Positions 1 through 9,339 of a stretch of DNA of 64,000 nucleotides are shown piece by piece; position 1 is the first letter of the stretch; each line of letters starts with the position of its first letter. Position numbers and translations under genes: made by a program. The notes below the pieces were generated by a model. That model was given only the letters and a program-made list of their open reading frames with translations, made no database searches and was not told the DNA's origin. The stretch comes from Gammaproteobacteria bacterium (GTDB taxonomy: Bacteria > Pseudomonadota > Gammaproteobacteria > Thiotrichales > Thiotrichaceae). The DNA lies in the NCBI GenBank assembly GCA_018822845.1, contig JAHJJD010000103.1:1-64000 (forward strand). Reading direction: 5' to 3'.

Positions 1-1
1 C

Positions 2-1468
2 TCCGGCAAAACAGGTGCATTCCTGATACCTGCCATCAATTACATTCTATCCAACCCGATAGAAGAGCACCGGCATACCCGCATTCTGATCCTGACCTCA
101 CGCCGTGATCGTGTTAACCAGATCAATTACACCATCAAGCGCCTGATGGGGGATGACCAGCAAATCCGCTCCGGTTTCATTGTCAGTGGCCGCCCTTACC
201 AGCCGCAAATGCGCCTTTTACGTCGCCCACTGGACTTGATGATTGCAACGCCGGGTCGCCTGAATGACCTGGTAGATAACAACAAGGCGGATTTTTCCAA
301 GCTGGAAATGCTGATTATTGATGACCTGAGCGCCATCTATCACAAGGGATTACACGGCCTGATCAATAAAATCCTGACCGATCGCTCTACGGCCTGCCCG
401 GTTATCGCCTTTGTTCGCCAGGAAGATGAAATCGCCAACTATGCCCGCGCCGTACTGGCTGGCGCAGAAGAGCTGGAAACGGAAGATGACCGCAATCCAT
501 TGCTACAGCTTCCTCAAGTCGTGCATCTGGCGGATGACTACACGCACAAGATTGCCCTGATGGATCATTTGCTGGACGAATTTTCCGGCGAACCCACCGT
601 CATTTTCACCGCTACCAGCAAGGAAGCCAAAACACTGGCGGAAAGCCTTGCCAACCACGGCCACTCCGCTGATGTCGCCGCCACTCTCCCGGAAAGTGAA
701 CGTAATCCGGACGCAGCGCCAATCCTGATCTACGCGGATCAGGACGGCCTCTCGCCAAACCTGCGCGGTGAAGAACACGTCATCAACTTCGAACTCCCAG
801 CGAAAGTCGAGGATTACGAAGCACGTTTGCAAGGCATTCAGGCAGATTCCCGTGAAGAAGCTGTCATCGCTATCGTGTTGCCGCGCGAACGGGAAAACCT
901 GAAGCGGATCGAAGATTTCCTTGGCGATTCCATTGAGCAGTGCACACTGCCCGGCCTCGCGCCACTGGAACATACTTCTGGCTTCACACCAGCAGTACGC
1001 TCTCCACGCAGCAATAGCGGCGGGCAACAACGTAACCGTAACGAACGCAGTGGCAGTGGTGGCGGACAACACAACAAAGGCCGACAGCAACAGAATGGGC
1101 GTGGTGGCAGTGGTGGCAGTTCCAGCCAAAACCGCAACCACCAGGGACGTAGCGGGCAAAACCCACAAGGACAAGCCCACAACAAGGACAAAAGACAGGA
1201 TCAGCGTCCTGCCCAACAACAGGCAGCCCCTGGAGATCAGCAACGCCAACAACAACGCAAAGGCCCGTTTGGCCGCCTCAACGGTGGTGCCCAGCGCAAG
1301 CGTGAAGGCGGCCCAATGGGCGGCGGACGCCAGGACAACGGCGGTTCCTACGAAATCGGCAGCTGGGAAAAACCAGACTACATGCCACAGCAGGGCGAAA
1401 AACCCAAGGGTGAAAAACAGGTTGTTATTCGCTACAAGGAAAAGAAACGCCATCTCCTGAACAAGTAA
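2..1468 (+). CDS. DEAD-box RNA helicase-like protein, degenerate motifs, 5' truncated
   Basis: The reading frame is open from base 2, so the gene starts before the window. The visible part begins in motif I (SGKTGAFLIPA), the ATP-binding P-loop of DEAD-box helicases, and contains motif Ib (TPGRL). Several catalytic motifs are eroded. The DEAD box reads IDDLS, the SAT motif is not recognisable, and the HRIGRTGR motif VI is replaced by EARLQGIQAD. The second RecA-like domain is still traceable (VIFTATSKEAKTLAESL; VINFELP). The last 150 or so residues are a low-complexity Gly/Arg/Gln/Asn tail of the kind that binds RNA in RhlE-like proteins. By homology it should act on RNA or ribosomes, but helicase activity is doubtful. 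The helicase-family call is firm; the specific role is unknown. Confidence 0.85.
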   Translation, partial: SGKTGAFLIPAINYILSNPIEEHRHTRILILTSRRDRVNQINYTIKRLMGDDQQIRSGFIVSGRPYQPQMRLLRRPLDLMIATPGRLNDLVDNNKADFSKLEMLIIDDLSAIYHKGLHGLINKILTDRSTACPVIAFVRQEDEIANYARAVLAGAEELETEDDRNPLLQLPQVVHLADDYTHKIALMDHLLDEFSGEPTVIFTATSKEAKTLAESLANHGHSADVAATLPESERNPDAAPILIYADQDGLSPNLRGEEHVINFELPAKVEDYEARLQGIQADSREEAVIAIVLPRERENLKRIEDFLGDSIEQCTLPGLAPLEHTSGFTPAVRSPRSNSGGQQRNRNERSGSGGGQHNKGRQQQNGRGGSGGSSSQNRNHQGRSGQNPQGQAHNKDKRQDQRPAQQQAAPGDQQRQQQRKGPFGRLNGGAQRKREGGPMGGGRQDNGGSYEIGSWEKPDYMPQQGEKPKGEKQVVIRYKEKKRHLLNK

Positions 1469-1477
1469 CACAACTGC

Positions 1478-1681
1478 ATGTATCCCGATACGGAAGCCCT
1501 ATACCAGAAACTTGCCGAACTGACTCACGAACACCGTGAGTTGGATGAGGCTATTGCCAGCCTGCAAGCCGATCCTGACCACGATCAGTTTCAGGTAATA
1601 CGTCTGAAAAAGCGCAAACTGTTACTGAAAGACATGATCGTGCGCATCAAGAGCCAACTGATTCCCGATCTGAACGCCTAG
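1478..1681 (+). CDS. YdcH-like small protein (DUF465)
   Basis: A 67-residue charged, helical protein that starts nine bases after the helicase stop codon, so the two are probably co-transcribed. It shows the DUF465/YdcH pattern: an N-terminal helix (EHRELDEAI), an acidic spacer with DPDHDQ, and the conserved LKKRKLLLKD block followed by a C-terminal helix ending near PDL. Family members are short, probably two-helix proteins of unknown biochemical function. No signal peptide or membrane segment is visible. Family assignment is good; function is unknown. Confidence 0.8.
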   Translation: MYPDTEALYQKLAELTHEHRELDEAIASLQADPDHDQFQVIRLKKRKLLLKDMIVRIKSQLIPDLNA

Positions 1682-1682
1682 C

Positions 1683-2660
1683 TTACCTGCACACGCCCCA
1701 AAGGCTGCGGATGGCAGCAACCCCCTGTGCACCGGAGATTCTGGCCTGCTGCCAATCAGCAGGCCGCAACCCACCCAGCGCATAAACCGGAAAATTAACC
1801 CTTTCCAGCAATCCACTGAACACATCCCACCCCAGCGTTTTGGCACCCGGATGCGACTGCGTAGGCAGGACAGGAGCCAGAAACGCAAAATCCACCCCTG
1901 CGTCCGCAGCCAGCAGCAATTCTTCTGCGCCATGGCAGGCTGCCGACAACCATTGCCCCGCCTGCAATGCAGGGATATTGCCAGCCCGCAATTGCTGGCC
2001 GGTCAAATGCAAACCATCCACCCCATCCAGCATGACCGGCGGCGAATTCAGCATGACTTTCGCCTGGTATCGATGGGCAAGCGCAACAACCTCCCGCGCC
2101 AGACTAATGTATTGCTCTGCCGACAAGGATTTTGCCCGGAACTGCACCAGACGAATCCCGGCGCGCAATGATACTTCCAACTCGCGCAGAAACTGCCCTA
2201 CCCCCTCAGGCTCAGGCGTAATCAGGCAATATGCAGGCAAACTGGCGGCTGTAATGATGGGGTAATTAGCAGGCGGGAATTCCAGCATGGATAGCTGCGC
2301 AGTTTCAAACCATGCGACTGGTTGGCCTTCACGACCATGCGCTTCACCGGTAAAGCCGGTTACTTCCCACACATCCAGCAACACGGCGCGCTCTGGATAA
2401 ATGTGCCGCACCTTGACCAGGGGCTGGAAATGGGTAGCAGTAATGCCCAGTTCTTCATGCAATTCCCGGCACAAGGCTGTTGGCGGCGTTTCGCCAGCCT
2501 CCACCTTGCCGCCCGGAAACTCCCACTTGCCCCCCTGATGCTTGTGGGCAGGGCGTTGCGCCAGCAAAATCTTGCCATCGTTACCACGAATAACGGCAGC
2601 AACGACATGAAGCCATGATTCGAGTCCGCTCAGCGACTGGTTAACTGCGGTACTCGGCAT
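1683..2660 (-). CDS. Nudix hydrolase fused to a ThiE-like domain
   Basis: A two-domain protein of about 325 residues. The N-terminal half is a MutT-type Nudix hydrolase with the full Nudix box (GGKVEAGE...REL.EELG), as in enzymes that remove oxidised nucleotides such as 8-oxo-dGTP. The C-terminal half resembles thiamine-phosphate synthase: LVQFRAK, DGLHLTGQQL, a phosphate-binding AACHGAEE turn, LAPVLPTQSH and YALGGL. Such fusions are known in gammaproteobacteria, and the ThiE-like part is not proven to make thiamine phosphate. I chose the ATG at 2660, which overlaps the argJ stop by 20 bases. The in-frame ATG at 2813 would put about 50 residues of implausible sequence inside argJ. The ribosome-binding site is weak, so translation may be coupled to argJ. 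Confidence 0.85.
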   Translation of the reverse strand: MPSTAVNQSLSGLESWLHVVAAVIRGNDGKILLAQRPAHKHQGGKWEFPGGKVEAGETPPTALCRELHEELGITATHFQPLVKVRHIYPERAVLLDVWEVTGFTGEAHGREGQPVAWFETAQLSMLEFPPANYPIITAASLPAYCLITPEPEGVGQFLRELEVSLRAGIRLVQFRAKSLSAEQYISLAREVVALAHRYQAKVMLNSPPVMLDGVDGLHLTGQQLRAGNIPALQAGQWLSAACHGAEELLLAADAGVDFAFLAPVLPTQSHPGAKTLGWDVFSGLLERVNFPVYALGGLRPADWQQARISGAQGVAAIRSLWGVCR

Positions 2661-3849
2661 TGATCTTGACATAATCATAGGAGAAATCGCATGTCCAGGT
2701 CGTGGCAGACGCTTCACCACGACCAAGGTCAATACGGATGGCAATCTCATCCCGTTTTGTTTCTGCCGCGCCCAGCTCTTCCCGGTAGGTAGCAGCAGGT
2801 TCACCCTTCTCAATCAGCAGGGTCTCACCCAGCCAGATGGTAATCAGACTGACATCCAGTGCTTCAACCGGGCTACGACCTACCGCTGCGAGGATGCGTC
2901 CCCAGTTAGGATCACTGGCAAACAAGGCTGTTTTGACCAGCGGGGAAAGTGCAACGGTATTACCAACGGCACGTGCTTCCACTCGGGTAGCTGCGCCCTG
3001 CACGTCAATGCTGATGAACTTGGTAGCGCCTTCGCCATCACGCACAATGGCTTGCGCCAGATACAGACAGACCTCCCGCAAGGCTTGCTGGAATGCGGGC
3101 AAACCTTCGCTACCAACATATACGCCGGAACTACCGGTAGCCATCACGACCAGCGAGTCATTGGTCGAGGTATCACCATCGACTGTGATGCAGTTGAAGG
3201 TTTCTTCCACCACTTCATTCAGCACCCGCTGGAGAATGTCTTTTTCAATGAGCGCATCGGTCGCCACATAGGCCAGCATGGTCGCCATATTGGGATGGAT
3301 CATGCCTGCCCCCTTGGCGATACCCGTGATCGTGACGGTTTCACCGAAAACTTCCACTTGGCGACTGATCGCCTTGGCTACGGTATCGGTAGTCATGATG
3401 GTGCGGGAAGCTTCCAGCCAGCCGTTTTCATCCAGTTTCGCCAGCGCTTCCGGCAGAGCAGCTGTGATTTTTTCCACAGGCAATTGCATGCCGATGACAC
3501 CCGTGGAAAATGGCAGCACCTGTTCCGCCCAGCACTCACCCAGTTCCGCCAGTTGCTCGCAACATTCGCGGGCAGCCTGCATTCCCAGATCGCCAGTACC
3601 AGCATTGGCGTTACCGGAATTTACCAGCAAGTAACGTGGGCTGCCGTTTTGCAGATGGCTGCGGCAAACATGCACGGGAGCGGCACAAAAGGCGTTGCGG
3701 GTGAATACGGCGACAGTATGACTGCCTTGCTCCAACTCAATCAACAGCAAGTCGTTGCGGTTTTTGTAACGTATGCCTGCATCAACCGAAGCAAGGCGCA
3801 CACCTGCAACGGGCAATAGGGTTTCAGGCGCTTGTAAATTGACGGCCAT
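2641..3849 (-). CDS. argJ: Bifunctional glutamate N-acetyltransferase / N-acetylglutamate synthase ArgJ
   Basis: 402 residues, the usual ArgJ length. ArgJ moves the acetyl group from N-acetylornithine to glutamate in the cyclic arginine pathway. The self-cleavage site is visible in HPNMATMLAYVATDA: the precursor is cut between Ala and Thr, and the Thr becomes the catalytic nucleophile of the beta chain. Other conserved blocks include NSGNANAGTG, KGAGMIHPN and DPNWGRILAAVGRS. The gene lies 18 bases downstream of secA on the same strand and is followed by the overlapping Nudix gene, the common gammaproteobacterial order secA-argJ-mutT. Whether the acetyl-CoA-dependent synthase activity is kept cannot be judged from the sequence. 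Confidence 0.96.
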   Translation of the reverse strand: MAVNLQAPETLLPVAGVRLASVDAGIRYKNRNDLLLIELEQGSHTVAVFTRNAFCAAPVHVCRSHLQNGSPRYLLVNSGNANAGTGDLGMQAARECCEQLAELGECWAEQVLPFSTGVIGMQLPVEKITAALPEALAKLDENGWLEASRTIMTTDTVAKAISRQVEVFGETVTITGIAKGAGMIHPNMATMLAYVATDALIEKDILQRVLNEVVEETFNCITVDGDTSTNDSLVVMATGSSGVYVGSEGLPAFQQALREVCLYLAQAIVRDGEGATKFISIDVQGAATRVEARAVGNTVALSPLVKTALFASDPNWGRILAAVGRSPVEALDVSLITIWLGETLLIEKGEPAATYREELGAAETKRDEIAIRIDLGRGEASATTWTCDFSYDYVKINAEYRS

Positions 3850-3867
3850 ATCTATTCCTGCTCCCGA

Positions 3868-6573
3868 TCAACTCAGCTTGCCGTGGCACTGCTTGTATTT
3901 CTTGCCGGAACCGCAAGGACAAGGGTCATTACGGCCAACTTTATCACCTTCACGCTTGTAGGTTTCACCCACGACAGCATCAACCACCTCGCCATCATCT
4001 TCCGCCAGGGCGCTACTGGCGTCAGGATGGGAAAACTCCATCTCCTGTTCAGGATGCTCTTCCAGCTCCGCCATGGCGTTTTGTGGTTCCTGCAACTGAA
4101 TACGCATGAGGAATGCAATCACGTCATGCTTGATTCGCTCCAGCAGCTCCTCGAACATCTCGAAGGCTTCGCGCTTGTATTCCTGCTTGGGGTTTTTCTG
4201 CGCATAACCACGCAGGCCAACGCTTTGACGCAGGTAATCCATTGCAGCCAAATGCTCCTTCCACTCACCATCCAGCACATGCAGCATGATGTCGCGTTCC
4301 AGACGGCGCATATTGGGCGCGCCAATCATGTCTTCCTTCCGTTGCAGGACACTGGCGACCATTCCCTGGACACGCTCACGCAGGGTTTCTTCGTACAGGT
4401 TTTTCTCGGTGTCCAGCCAGGACTTGACCGGGGCATCTACACCAAAGTCGGTGTAGAGCTGCTTCTGCAAGCCCTCTGAATCCCATTGTTCATCGATACT
4501 GCCCGGTGGGATATAAGCAGAGAATATGACATCAACCACATCTTCACGAATGGCGTCGATGGTTTCCTTGATGTCTTCGGCCTCCAGCAGGTCATTACGC
4601 TGGGTGTAAATCACCTTGCGCTGGTCATTGGCGACGTCATCGTATTCCAGCAGGTGTTTACGAATATCATAGTTGTGCGCTTCCACCTTGCGCTGGGCAT
4701 TTTCGATGGACTTGGAAACCAGCCCGGCTTCGATGGCCTGACCCTTTTCCATGCCCAGACGCTGCATCATGCCTTTCACCCGCTCAGAGGCAAAGATGCG
4801 CATGAGGCTATCTTCCAGCGACAGGAAGAAGCGGGAAGAACCTGGGTCGCCCTGACGACCGGCGCGACCACGTAACTGGTTGTCGATACGGCGTGATTCG
4901 TGACGCTCGGTACCCAGAATGTGCAGGCCGCCGGATTGCAGGACAGCATCATGGCGTTTCTGCCACAATGCCTTGATCTTTGCGACTGCATCAGGGTCGG
5001 GGTTTTCACCCATTTGACGGACTTCTTCATCCAGACTGCCGCCCAGCACGATGTCGGTACCACGGCCAGCCATGTTGGTGGCGATGGTTACGGCTCCGGG
5101 ACGGCCAGCATTGGCGACGATGTGAGCCTCACGTTCATGCTGTTTGGCGTTGAGGACTTCATGCGGAACCCGCAGGGCTTTCAACTTTTCCGATACCAAC
5201 TCGGAGGTGTCGATGGACGCCGTGCCCACCAGCACCGGCCTGCCTTTGCCGACCTGATCCTGGATCTCCTTGATGATGGCGTCGTATTTCTCTTCCGCCG
5301 TGAGATACACCAGATCATTGGCATCGTCGCGAATCATTGGACGATGGGTTGGAATGACCACCACCTCAAGCCCATAAATCTGCTGCAATTCAAATGCTTC
5401 GGTATCCGCCGTACCGGTCATGCCAGACAGTTTTGTATACAGGCGGAAATAATTCTGGAAGGTAATGGAAGCCAACGTCTGGTTTTCGGCCTGGATTTCG
5501 ACGTTTTCCTTGGCTTCGATTGCCTGATGCAGACCTTCAGACCAACGACGCCCCGGCATGGTACGCCCGGTAAACTCATCCACGATCACAATCTTGCCTT
5601 CACGCACGATGTAATCCACGTTACGCTGGAACAGGGCATGGGCACGCAATGCCGCACCCAGGTGATGCAGGACACTGATGCTGACCGAATCGTACAAACC
5701 CTGATTTTCCGGCAGCACGCCTGCTTCCCACAACAGTTGCTCAGCACGTTCCTGACCGGATTCAGTCAGGTAAACCTGGCGGGCTTTTTCATCGACGGAA
5801 TAATCACCCGGACCTTCTTCTTCCTGCTGCTTCACCAACGTTGGAATCAGTTTGTCGATAGCGGTATAAAGCTGGGAAGCATCATGGCTTGGGCCGGAGA
5901 TGATTAGCGGGGTACGCGCCTCATCAATCAGGATGGAGTCCACCTCATCCACGATGGCGTAATGCAGGGTGCGCTGCACCCGGTCTTCCTTACGGAACGC
6001 CATGTTGTCACGCAGATAGTCAAACCCGAATTCGTTGTTGGTACCGTAAGTAATGTCGGCGGCATAGGCTGTACGGCGCTGATCCGAACTCAGGCCATTG
6101 ATGATAACGCCTGTACTCAAACCCAGGAAGCCATACAGACGTGACATTTGGGTAGCATCACGCTGGGCAAGGTAGTCATTGACCGTGATGACATGCATCC
6201 CCTTGCCTGGCAGGGCGTTCAAATATGCAGCCAAGGTCGCCACCAGGGTTTTACCTTCCCCGGTTTTCATCTCGGCGATCTTGCCATCATTCAGCACCAT
6301 GCCGCCGATCATCTGCACATCATAGTGGCGCAGCCCCAAAACCCTCTGGCTGGCTTCACGCACGACAGCGAAGGCTTCAGGCAACAGGCTTTCAAGAACC
6401 TCACCCTGCTCAAGTCTCGCACGAAACTCAGCCGTTTTAGCTTTTAATTGCTCATCCGAAAGGTTTTTGCACTGTTCTTCCAGAGCGTTGATTTTTTTGA
6501 CTACTTTGGAATAAGACTTGACCAGGCGGTCATTACGGCTGCCAAAAATTGCTTTGGCTACGGAACCCAGCAT
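3868..6573 (-). CDS. secA: Preprotein translocase ATPase SecA
   Basis: 901 residues, the usual length for gammaproteobacterial SecA. It drives secretory proteins through SecYEG at the inner membrane. Visible features are Walker [10 protein letters not shown] at residues 102-110, the DEVD box in [16 protein letters not shown], the [15 protein letters not shown] and [13 protein letters not shown] helicase motifs, the [12 protein letters not shown] motif, and a C-terminal zinc-binding tail ([14 protein letters not shown]) that contacts SecB and lipids. The start ATG is preceded by a purine-rich stretch (AAGGAT, GAGAGA). The 140-base upstream gap has a perfect TATAAT box, so secA probably has its own promoter. 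No SecM-like regulator is seen between it and the upstream peptidase gene. Confidence 0.98.
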   Translation of the reverse strand: MLGSVAKAIFGSRNDRLVKSYSKVVKKINALEEQCKNLSDEQLKAKTAEFRARLEQGEVLESLLPEAFAVVREASQRVLGLRHYDVQMIGGMVLNDGKIAEMKTGEGKTLVATLAAYLNALPGKGMHVITVNDYLAQRDATQMSRLYGFLGLSTGVIINGLSSDQRRTAYAADITYGTNNEFGFDYLRDNMAFRKEDRVQRTLHYAIVDEVDSILIDEARTPLIISGPSHDASQLYTAIDKLIPTLVKQQEEEGPGDYSVDEKARQVYLTESGQERAEQLLWEAGVLPENQGLYDSVSISVLHHLGAALRAHALFQRNVDYIVREGKIVIVDEFTGRTMPGRRWSEGLHQAIEAKENVEIQAENQTLASITFQNYFRLYTKLSGMTGTADTEAFELQQIYGLEVVVIPTHRPMIRDDANDLVYLTAEEKYDAIIKEIQDQVGKGRPVLVGTASIDTSELVSEKLKALRVPHEVLNAKQHEREAHIVANAGRPGAVTIATNMAGRGTDIVLGGSLDEEVRQMGENPDPDAVAKIKALWQKRHDAVLQSGGLHILGTERHESRRIDNQLRGRAGRQGDPGSSRFFLSLEDSLMRIFASERVKGMMQRLGMEKGQAIEAGLVSKSIENAQRKVEAHNYDIRKHLLEYDDVANDQRKVIYTQRNDLLEAEDIKETIDAIREDVVDVIFSAYIPPGSIDEQWDSEGLQKQLYTDFGVDAPVKSWLDTEKNLYEETLRERVQGMVASVLQRKEDMIGAPNMRRLERDIMLHVLDGEWKEHLAAMDYLRQSVGLRGYAQKNPKQEYKREAFEMFEELLERIKHDVIAFLMRIQLQEPQNAMAELEEHPEQEMEFSHPDASSALAEDDGEVVDAVVGETYKREGDKVGRNDPCPCGSGKKYKQCHGKLS

Positions 6574-6659
6574 AATTTTCTCTCTTGTATCCTTTCCAAA
6601 CAGAAAAGTCCGGCTGGAGCAACATGCACTGATGCAACCCCACCGGACGGTATATGTTC

Positions 6660-6665
6660 ATTATA
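6660..6665 (-). promoter_or_regulatory. Probable -10 element of the secA promoter
   Basis: On the minus strand the sequence CAAGATATAATG contains a perfect TATAAT about 87 bases before the secA start. No good -35 hexamer is seen 17 bases upstream. Between it and secA is an imperfect inverted repeat with arms GTCCGG and CCGGAC, which could fold in the leader transcript. Confidence 0.4.
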
Positions 6666-6713
6666 TCTTGATTAACCAGCTGTACGGTGAATTATTGTTA
6701 ATGTGGCCGACAG

Positions 6714-7670
6714 TTATTCCTCATAGCCAAGATAATCACGTGGGTTGATCTGCACTCCCGCCTTGAGTACCTCCAGGTGCAAATGCGGCCCGGTAGAACG
6801 ACCGGTACTACCCATCGAAGCAACCAGATCACCTTTTTTGACAATTTGCCCTTCTTTGGCGATAGCGGCACTCAGGTGAGCATAGCGACTGATCAGGCCA
6901 TCACCATGGTCAACTTCCACCACATTGCCGTAGCCGGATTTTTGCCCCACGAAAGACACGACCCCGCCACCGACCGAATAAATATCCGTTCCGGTCGGGC
7001 CTGCGTAGTCAACACCCTTGTGCATTTTGCGACGCCCGTTAAACGGGTCACGGCGAAAACCAAACTCGGAAGAAATGTACCCGGAATGCACCGGGCGGCC
7101 AGATGGCAATACTTCATCTTCCAACGTCAAGCCTTCCAGGATCTGCTCCAGTGTTCTCAACGCGCCGCGCTGCCGGTCGAGCGTAGTCTCTGCTGACTGG
7201 AAAGCAGCCAGCAACTCATCAGCAGAGTTCCTGCCTGAGTCAGAGATGACATCCACATCCAGACCACCTCGAGCAGGCTTTTCATCCAGGGAAAACTCCT
7301 GGGGATCCAGCTTGGCCTTGCCTGCGACACGTTTCGCCAGCGCATTCAGGCGTGACATTTCCGCTTCCATGGAACCCAGACGGGCAGACAGGGTATCAAC
7401 GTCAACCGTATAATTTGCATAGGCTTTTTTGATCTGGTCAACGGTTGAAACCTGGTGTTCCAGCGCTGATATGATCTTACCCGCCTCTTCCTGTGACAGG
7501 GAAGCGTTTTGCGGGGTTTCATCCAGCTTGAACAAGCCAAGCATCTGATTGACAGACAGGCCGATGATCAACAAGGCAACGATACCGGATGGTATGATAA
7601 GATGCTTCCATGTATGCAGGCTAAACGACGCCCGCCGCGAACCATCTTCACTAAGACAAATAACTTTCAC
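6714..7670 (-). CDS. Membrane-anchored M23 family metallopeptidase
   Basis: 318 residues. An N-terminal cytoplasmic stretch is followed by one transmembrane helix (about residues 24-44). A periplasmic coiled-coil region follows (about 55-115 and 135-185), then a C-terminal LytM/M23 domain. The zinc ligands are present as HKGVD (H-x3-D) and HLHLE, with a further conserved SRYAHL block, so the enzyme should be active. M23 proteins cut peptidoglycan cross-links, often under divisome or envelope control. The neighbours dciA, lpxC and secA match the conserved order seen in pseudomonads. It is transcribed away from dciA from a shared 89-base intergenic region. Confidence 0.9.
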   Translation of the reverse strand: MKVICLSEDGSRRASFSLHTWKHLIIPSGIVALLIIGLSVNQMLGLFKLDETPQNASLSQEEAGKIISALEHQVSTVDQIKKAYANYTVDVDTLSARLGSMEAEMSRLNALAKRVAGKAKLDPQEFSLDEKPARGGLDVDVISDSGRNSADELLAAFQSAETTLDRQRGALRTLEQILEGLTLEDEVLPSGRPVHSGYISSEFGFRRDPFNGRRKMHKGVDYAGPTGTDIYSVGGGVVSFVGQKSGYGNVVEVDHGDGLISRYAHLSAAIAKEGQIVKKGDLVASMGSTGRSTGPHLHLEVLKAGVQINPRDYLGYEE

Positions 7671-7696
7671 AGTAGTAAGTCCCTCAACTTCCTCAC

Positions 7697-7725
7697 TAGG
7701 TTAACAGCCATGTCACGCTTATAAT
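7697..7725 (+). promoter_or_regulatory. Probable dciA promoter
   Basis: A perfect TATAAT at 7720-7725 lies 34 bases before the dciA start, in the divergent gap shared with the M23 peptidase gene. The -35 region (TAGGTT) is poor, so the promoter may be weak or need an activator. Confidence 0.45.
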
Positions 7726-7759
7726 AGAAGTTATTGGACTGGACAGGCACACTCAGAGC

Positions 7760-8179
7760 ATGGAAAAAATCAACCGATTGATACATCCCGAACTGACCGA
7801 ACGGCTGAACCAATTCGACAGGCTGGCAGTGGAGATCGGGCAATTCTTGTCGCTTCCACTGGAAAACAGGGTTTGGCCTGTCCTGAAAAATCAACAGTTG
7901 ACACTTCTTACTGATGATCCGCATCTTGCTACACAAGTCCGGTTTCAGCAGCACACACTCAGCAAACATCTAAGCAAACGCCTAAACCTTAAAATCAGTG
8001 GGCTGCATATTAAAGTGATTAGTTTGCCATTTGCAAGTTTTGAGCAAAAGATTGGCAGATTTGCCTTGTCAGGCGATGCCGCACTTGTCATGAACAACAT
8101 CGCCCGAAGCATTGAGGACAGGGAACTTCAGGACGCAATCACACGTTTGGCAAAAACTGCCAGCCGCACACGCCAGTGA
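7760..8179 (+). CDS. dciA: DciA-type helicase-loading protein (DUF721)
   Basis: 139 residues with the DUF721 pattern: an N-terminal alpha/beta domain with WPVLKNQQLTLLTDDPHLATQVRF and HTLSKHL, and a helical C-terminal end. In Pseudomonas, DciA is encoded at the same place, beside lpxC and secA. It interacts with the replicative helicase DnaB and helps load it at the origin, and it replaces the phage-derived DnaC found in E. coli. The presence of dnaB in this same window (41.1 kb) fits. The gene is convergent with lpxC, with only three bases between their stop codons. The start has little Shine-Dalgarno character. Confidence 0.85.
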   Translation: MEKINRLIHPELTERLNQFDRLAVEIGQFLSLPLENRVWPVLKNQQLTLLTDDPHLATQVRFQQHTLSKHLSKRLNLKISGLHIKVISLPFASFEQKIGRFALSGDAALVMNNIARSIEDRELQDAITRLAKTASRTRQ

Positions 8180-8182
8180 TCA

Positions 8183-9100
8183 CTAGACACTGGCGAAAGC
8201 ATAATCATCTACAAAAATGACCTGGGCCTTCTGCTCATCGGCAAGTGTTACCATTTCCCAGGCATCCTGTTGCAGGAGCAGTTCCCGCGCCAGCAGATTG
8301 TTGATTGCATGGCCAGACTTGTAACCCTGGTAAGCACCGATGATGCCGTGCCCCAGGGTATACAGATCACCAATGGCATCCAGTATTTTGTGACGGATGA
8401 ATTCATCCGCATAACGCAGACCATCCTGGTTCAACACCCGGAACTCGTCCAGCACAATGGCATTTTCCAGACTGCCACCCAGACCCAAATTGCGGGAACG
8501 CAGCATTTCCACATCGCGCATGAAACCGAAGGTACGGGCACGGGCAATTTCACTGGCATACCCCTGACAGGAAAAATTGATTTCCAGCGACTGGGCGGTG
8601 GCATTAACTGCCGGATGGCTGAAATCAATCTCGAAACTGGCCTTGAAACCATCGAATGGCAAGAGTTTCGCCCAACCATCACCGCGCTGCGCCCCGATTG
8701 GCTTTTTGATGCGAATGAAACGCTTGGGCGCTTTCAGTTCCTCAATACCGGCGGAAAGCAGCAGATAGAGGAAGGGTCCTGCGCTGCCATCCATGATGGG
8801 CACTTCCGCCGCATCCAGATCAACGTACAGGTTATCGATACCAAGACCGGCAAGCGCGGAAAGCAGGTGCTCTACCGTAGCTACCTTGGCTTCGTTCTGG
8901 ATCAGTGCGGTACAAAGCATGGTTTCGCCCACCCGTTCAGGGTGCAACTCAACCAGGGTTGGCGGACTCATGTCGACCCGGCGGAACACGATGCCCGTAT
9001 TGGAGGAAGCCGGACGCAACGTCATGGAAACTTTTTTGCCTGAATGCAGCCCTATCCCGACGGTCGAGACGGTTTGCTTCAGTGTTCTTTGTCTTAGCAT
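8183..9100 (-). CDS. lpxC: UDP-3-O-acyl-N-acetylglucosamine deacetylase LpxC
   Basis: 305 residues from the ATG at 9100, exactly the E. coli LpxC length. It carries out the committed step of lipid A synthesis, a zinc-dependent deacetylation. Conserved blocks are [16 protein letters not shown] (zinc His), ARTFGFMRD, and [13 protein letters not shown] (zinc-binding H-x3-D). I chose 9100 over the in-frame ATG at 9127 because AGGGGA sits 5-6 bases upstream of it and the protein then aligns with MxRQRTLK-type starts. It is the last gene of the dcw-lpxC series and is separated from ftsZ by a strong terminator. Confidence 0.97.
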   Translation of the reverse strand: MLRQRTLKQTVSTVGIGLHSGKKVSMTLRPASSNTGIVFRRVDMSPPTLVELHPERVGETMLCTALIQNEAKVATVEHLLSALAGLGIDNLYVDLDAAEVPIMDGSAGPFLYLLLSAGIEELKAPKRFIRIKKPIGAQRGDGWAKLLPFDGFKASFEIDFSHPAVNATAQSLEINFSCQGYASEIARARTFGFMRDVEMLRSRNLGLGGSLENAIVLDEFRVLNQDGLRYADEFIRHKILDAIGDLYTLGHGIIGAYQGYKSGHAINNLLARELLLQQDAWEMVTLADEQKAQVIFVDDYAFASV

Positions 9101-9195
9101 ATTGTCCCCTAAAGACGATCTGCACACTTACTACATTAAGAGTAGGCGGATTTTATTGGATTTTAATGTTTCAAGCCCCAAAAATTTCAGATCGA

Positions 9196-9245
9196 CACAA
9201 AAAATCACCCGAAAATCTGCTTATGGAAACCGATTTTCGGGTGAT
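9196..9245 (-). terminator. Rho-independent terminator after ftsZ
   Basis: A perfect 14-base inverted repeat (9204-9217 with 9232-9245) with a 14-base loop, followed on the minus strand by TTTTTTGTGT. It lies between ftsZ and lpxC and should end or reduce transcription from the division operon, leaving lpxC partly separate. Confidence 0.85.
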
Positions 9246-9339
9246 CCTGCAAGCGTGACATGCCACTTTTAAGGGTGACCAGAGCAATCAACTCCAGCCA
9301 CCTTGGGCATGTTTCTGCTTTTTGGCGCAGCAGAAGCGC

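Noticed and set aside
503-1471. Minus-strand frame opposite the helicase
   Set aside because: Its hydrophobic Ala/Val/Leu-rich stretches come from the low-complexity Gly/Gln repeat read backwards.
4900-5907. Plus-strand frame of 335 codons opposite secA
   Set aside because: Shadow of secA; composition and lack of start signals do not support a gene.
6574-6713. Possible SecM-like leader peptide before secA
   Set aside because: No ORF with a signal peptide and arrest motif is present; only an imperfect hairpin is seen.
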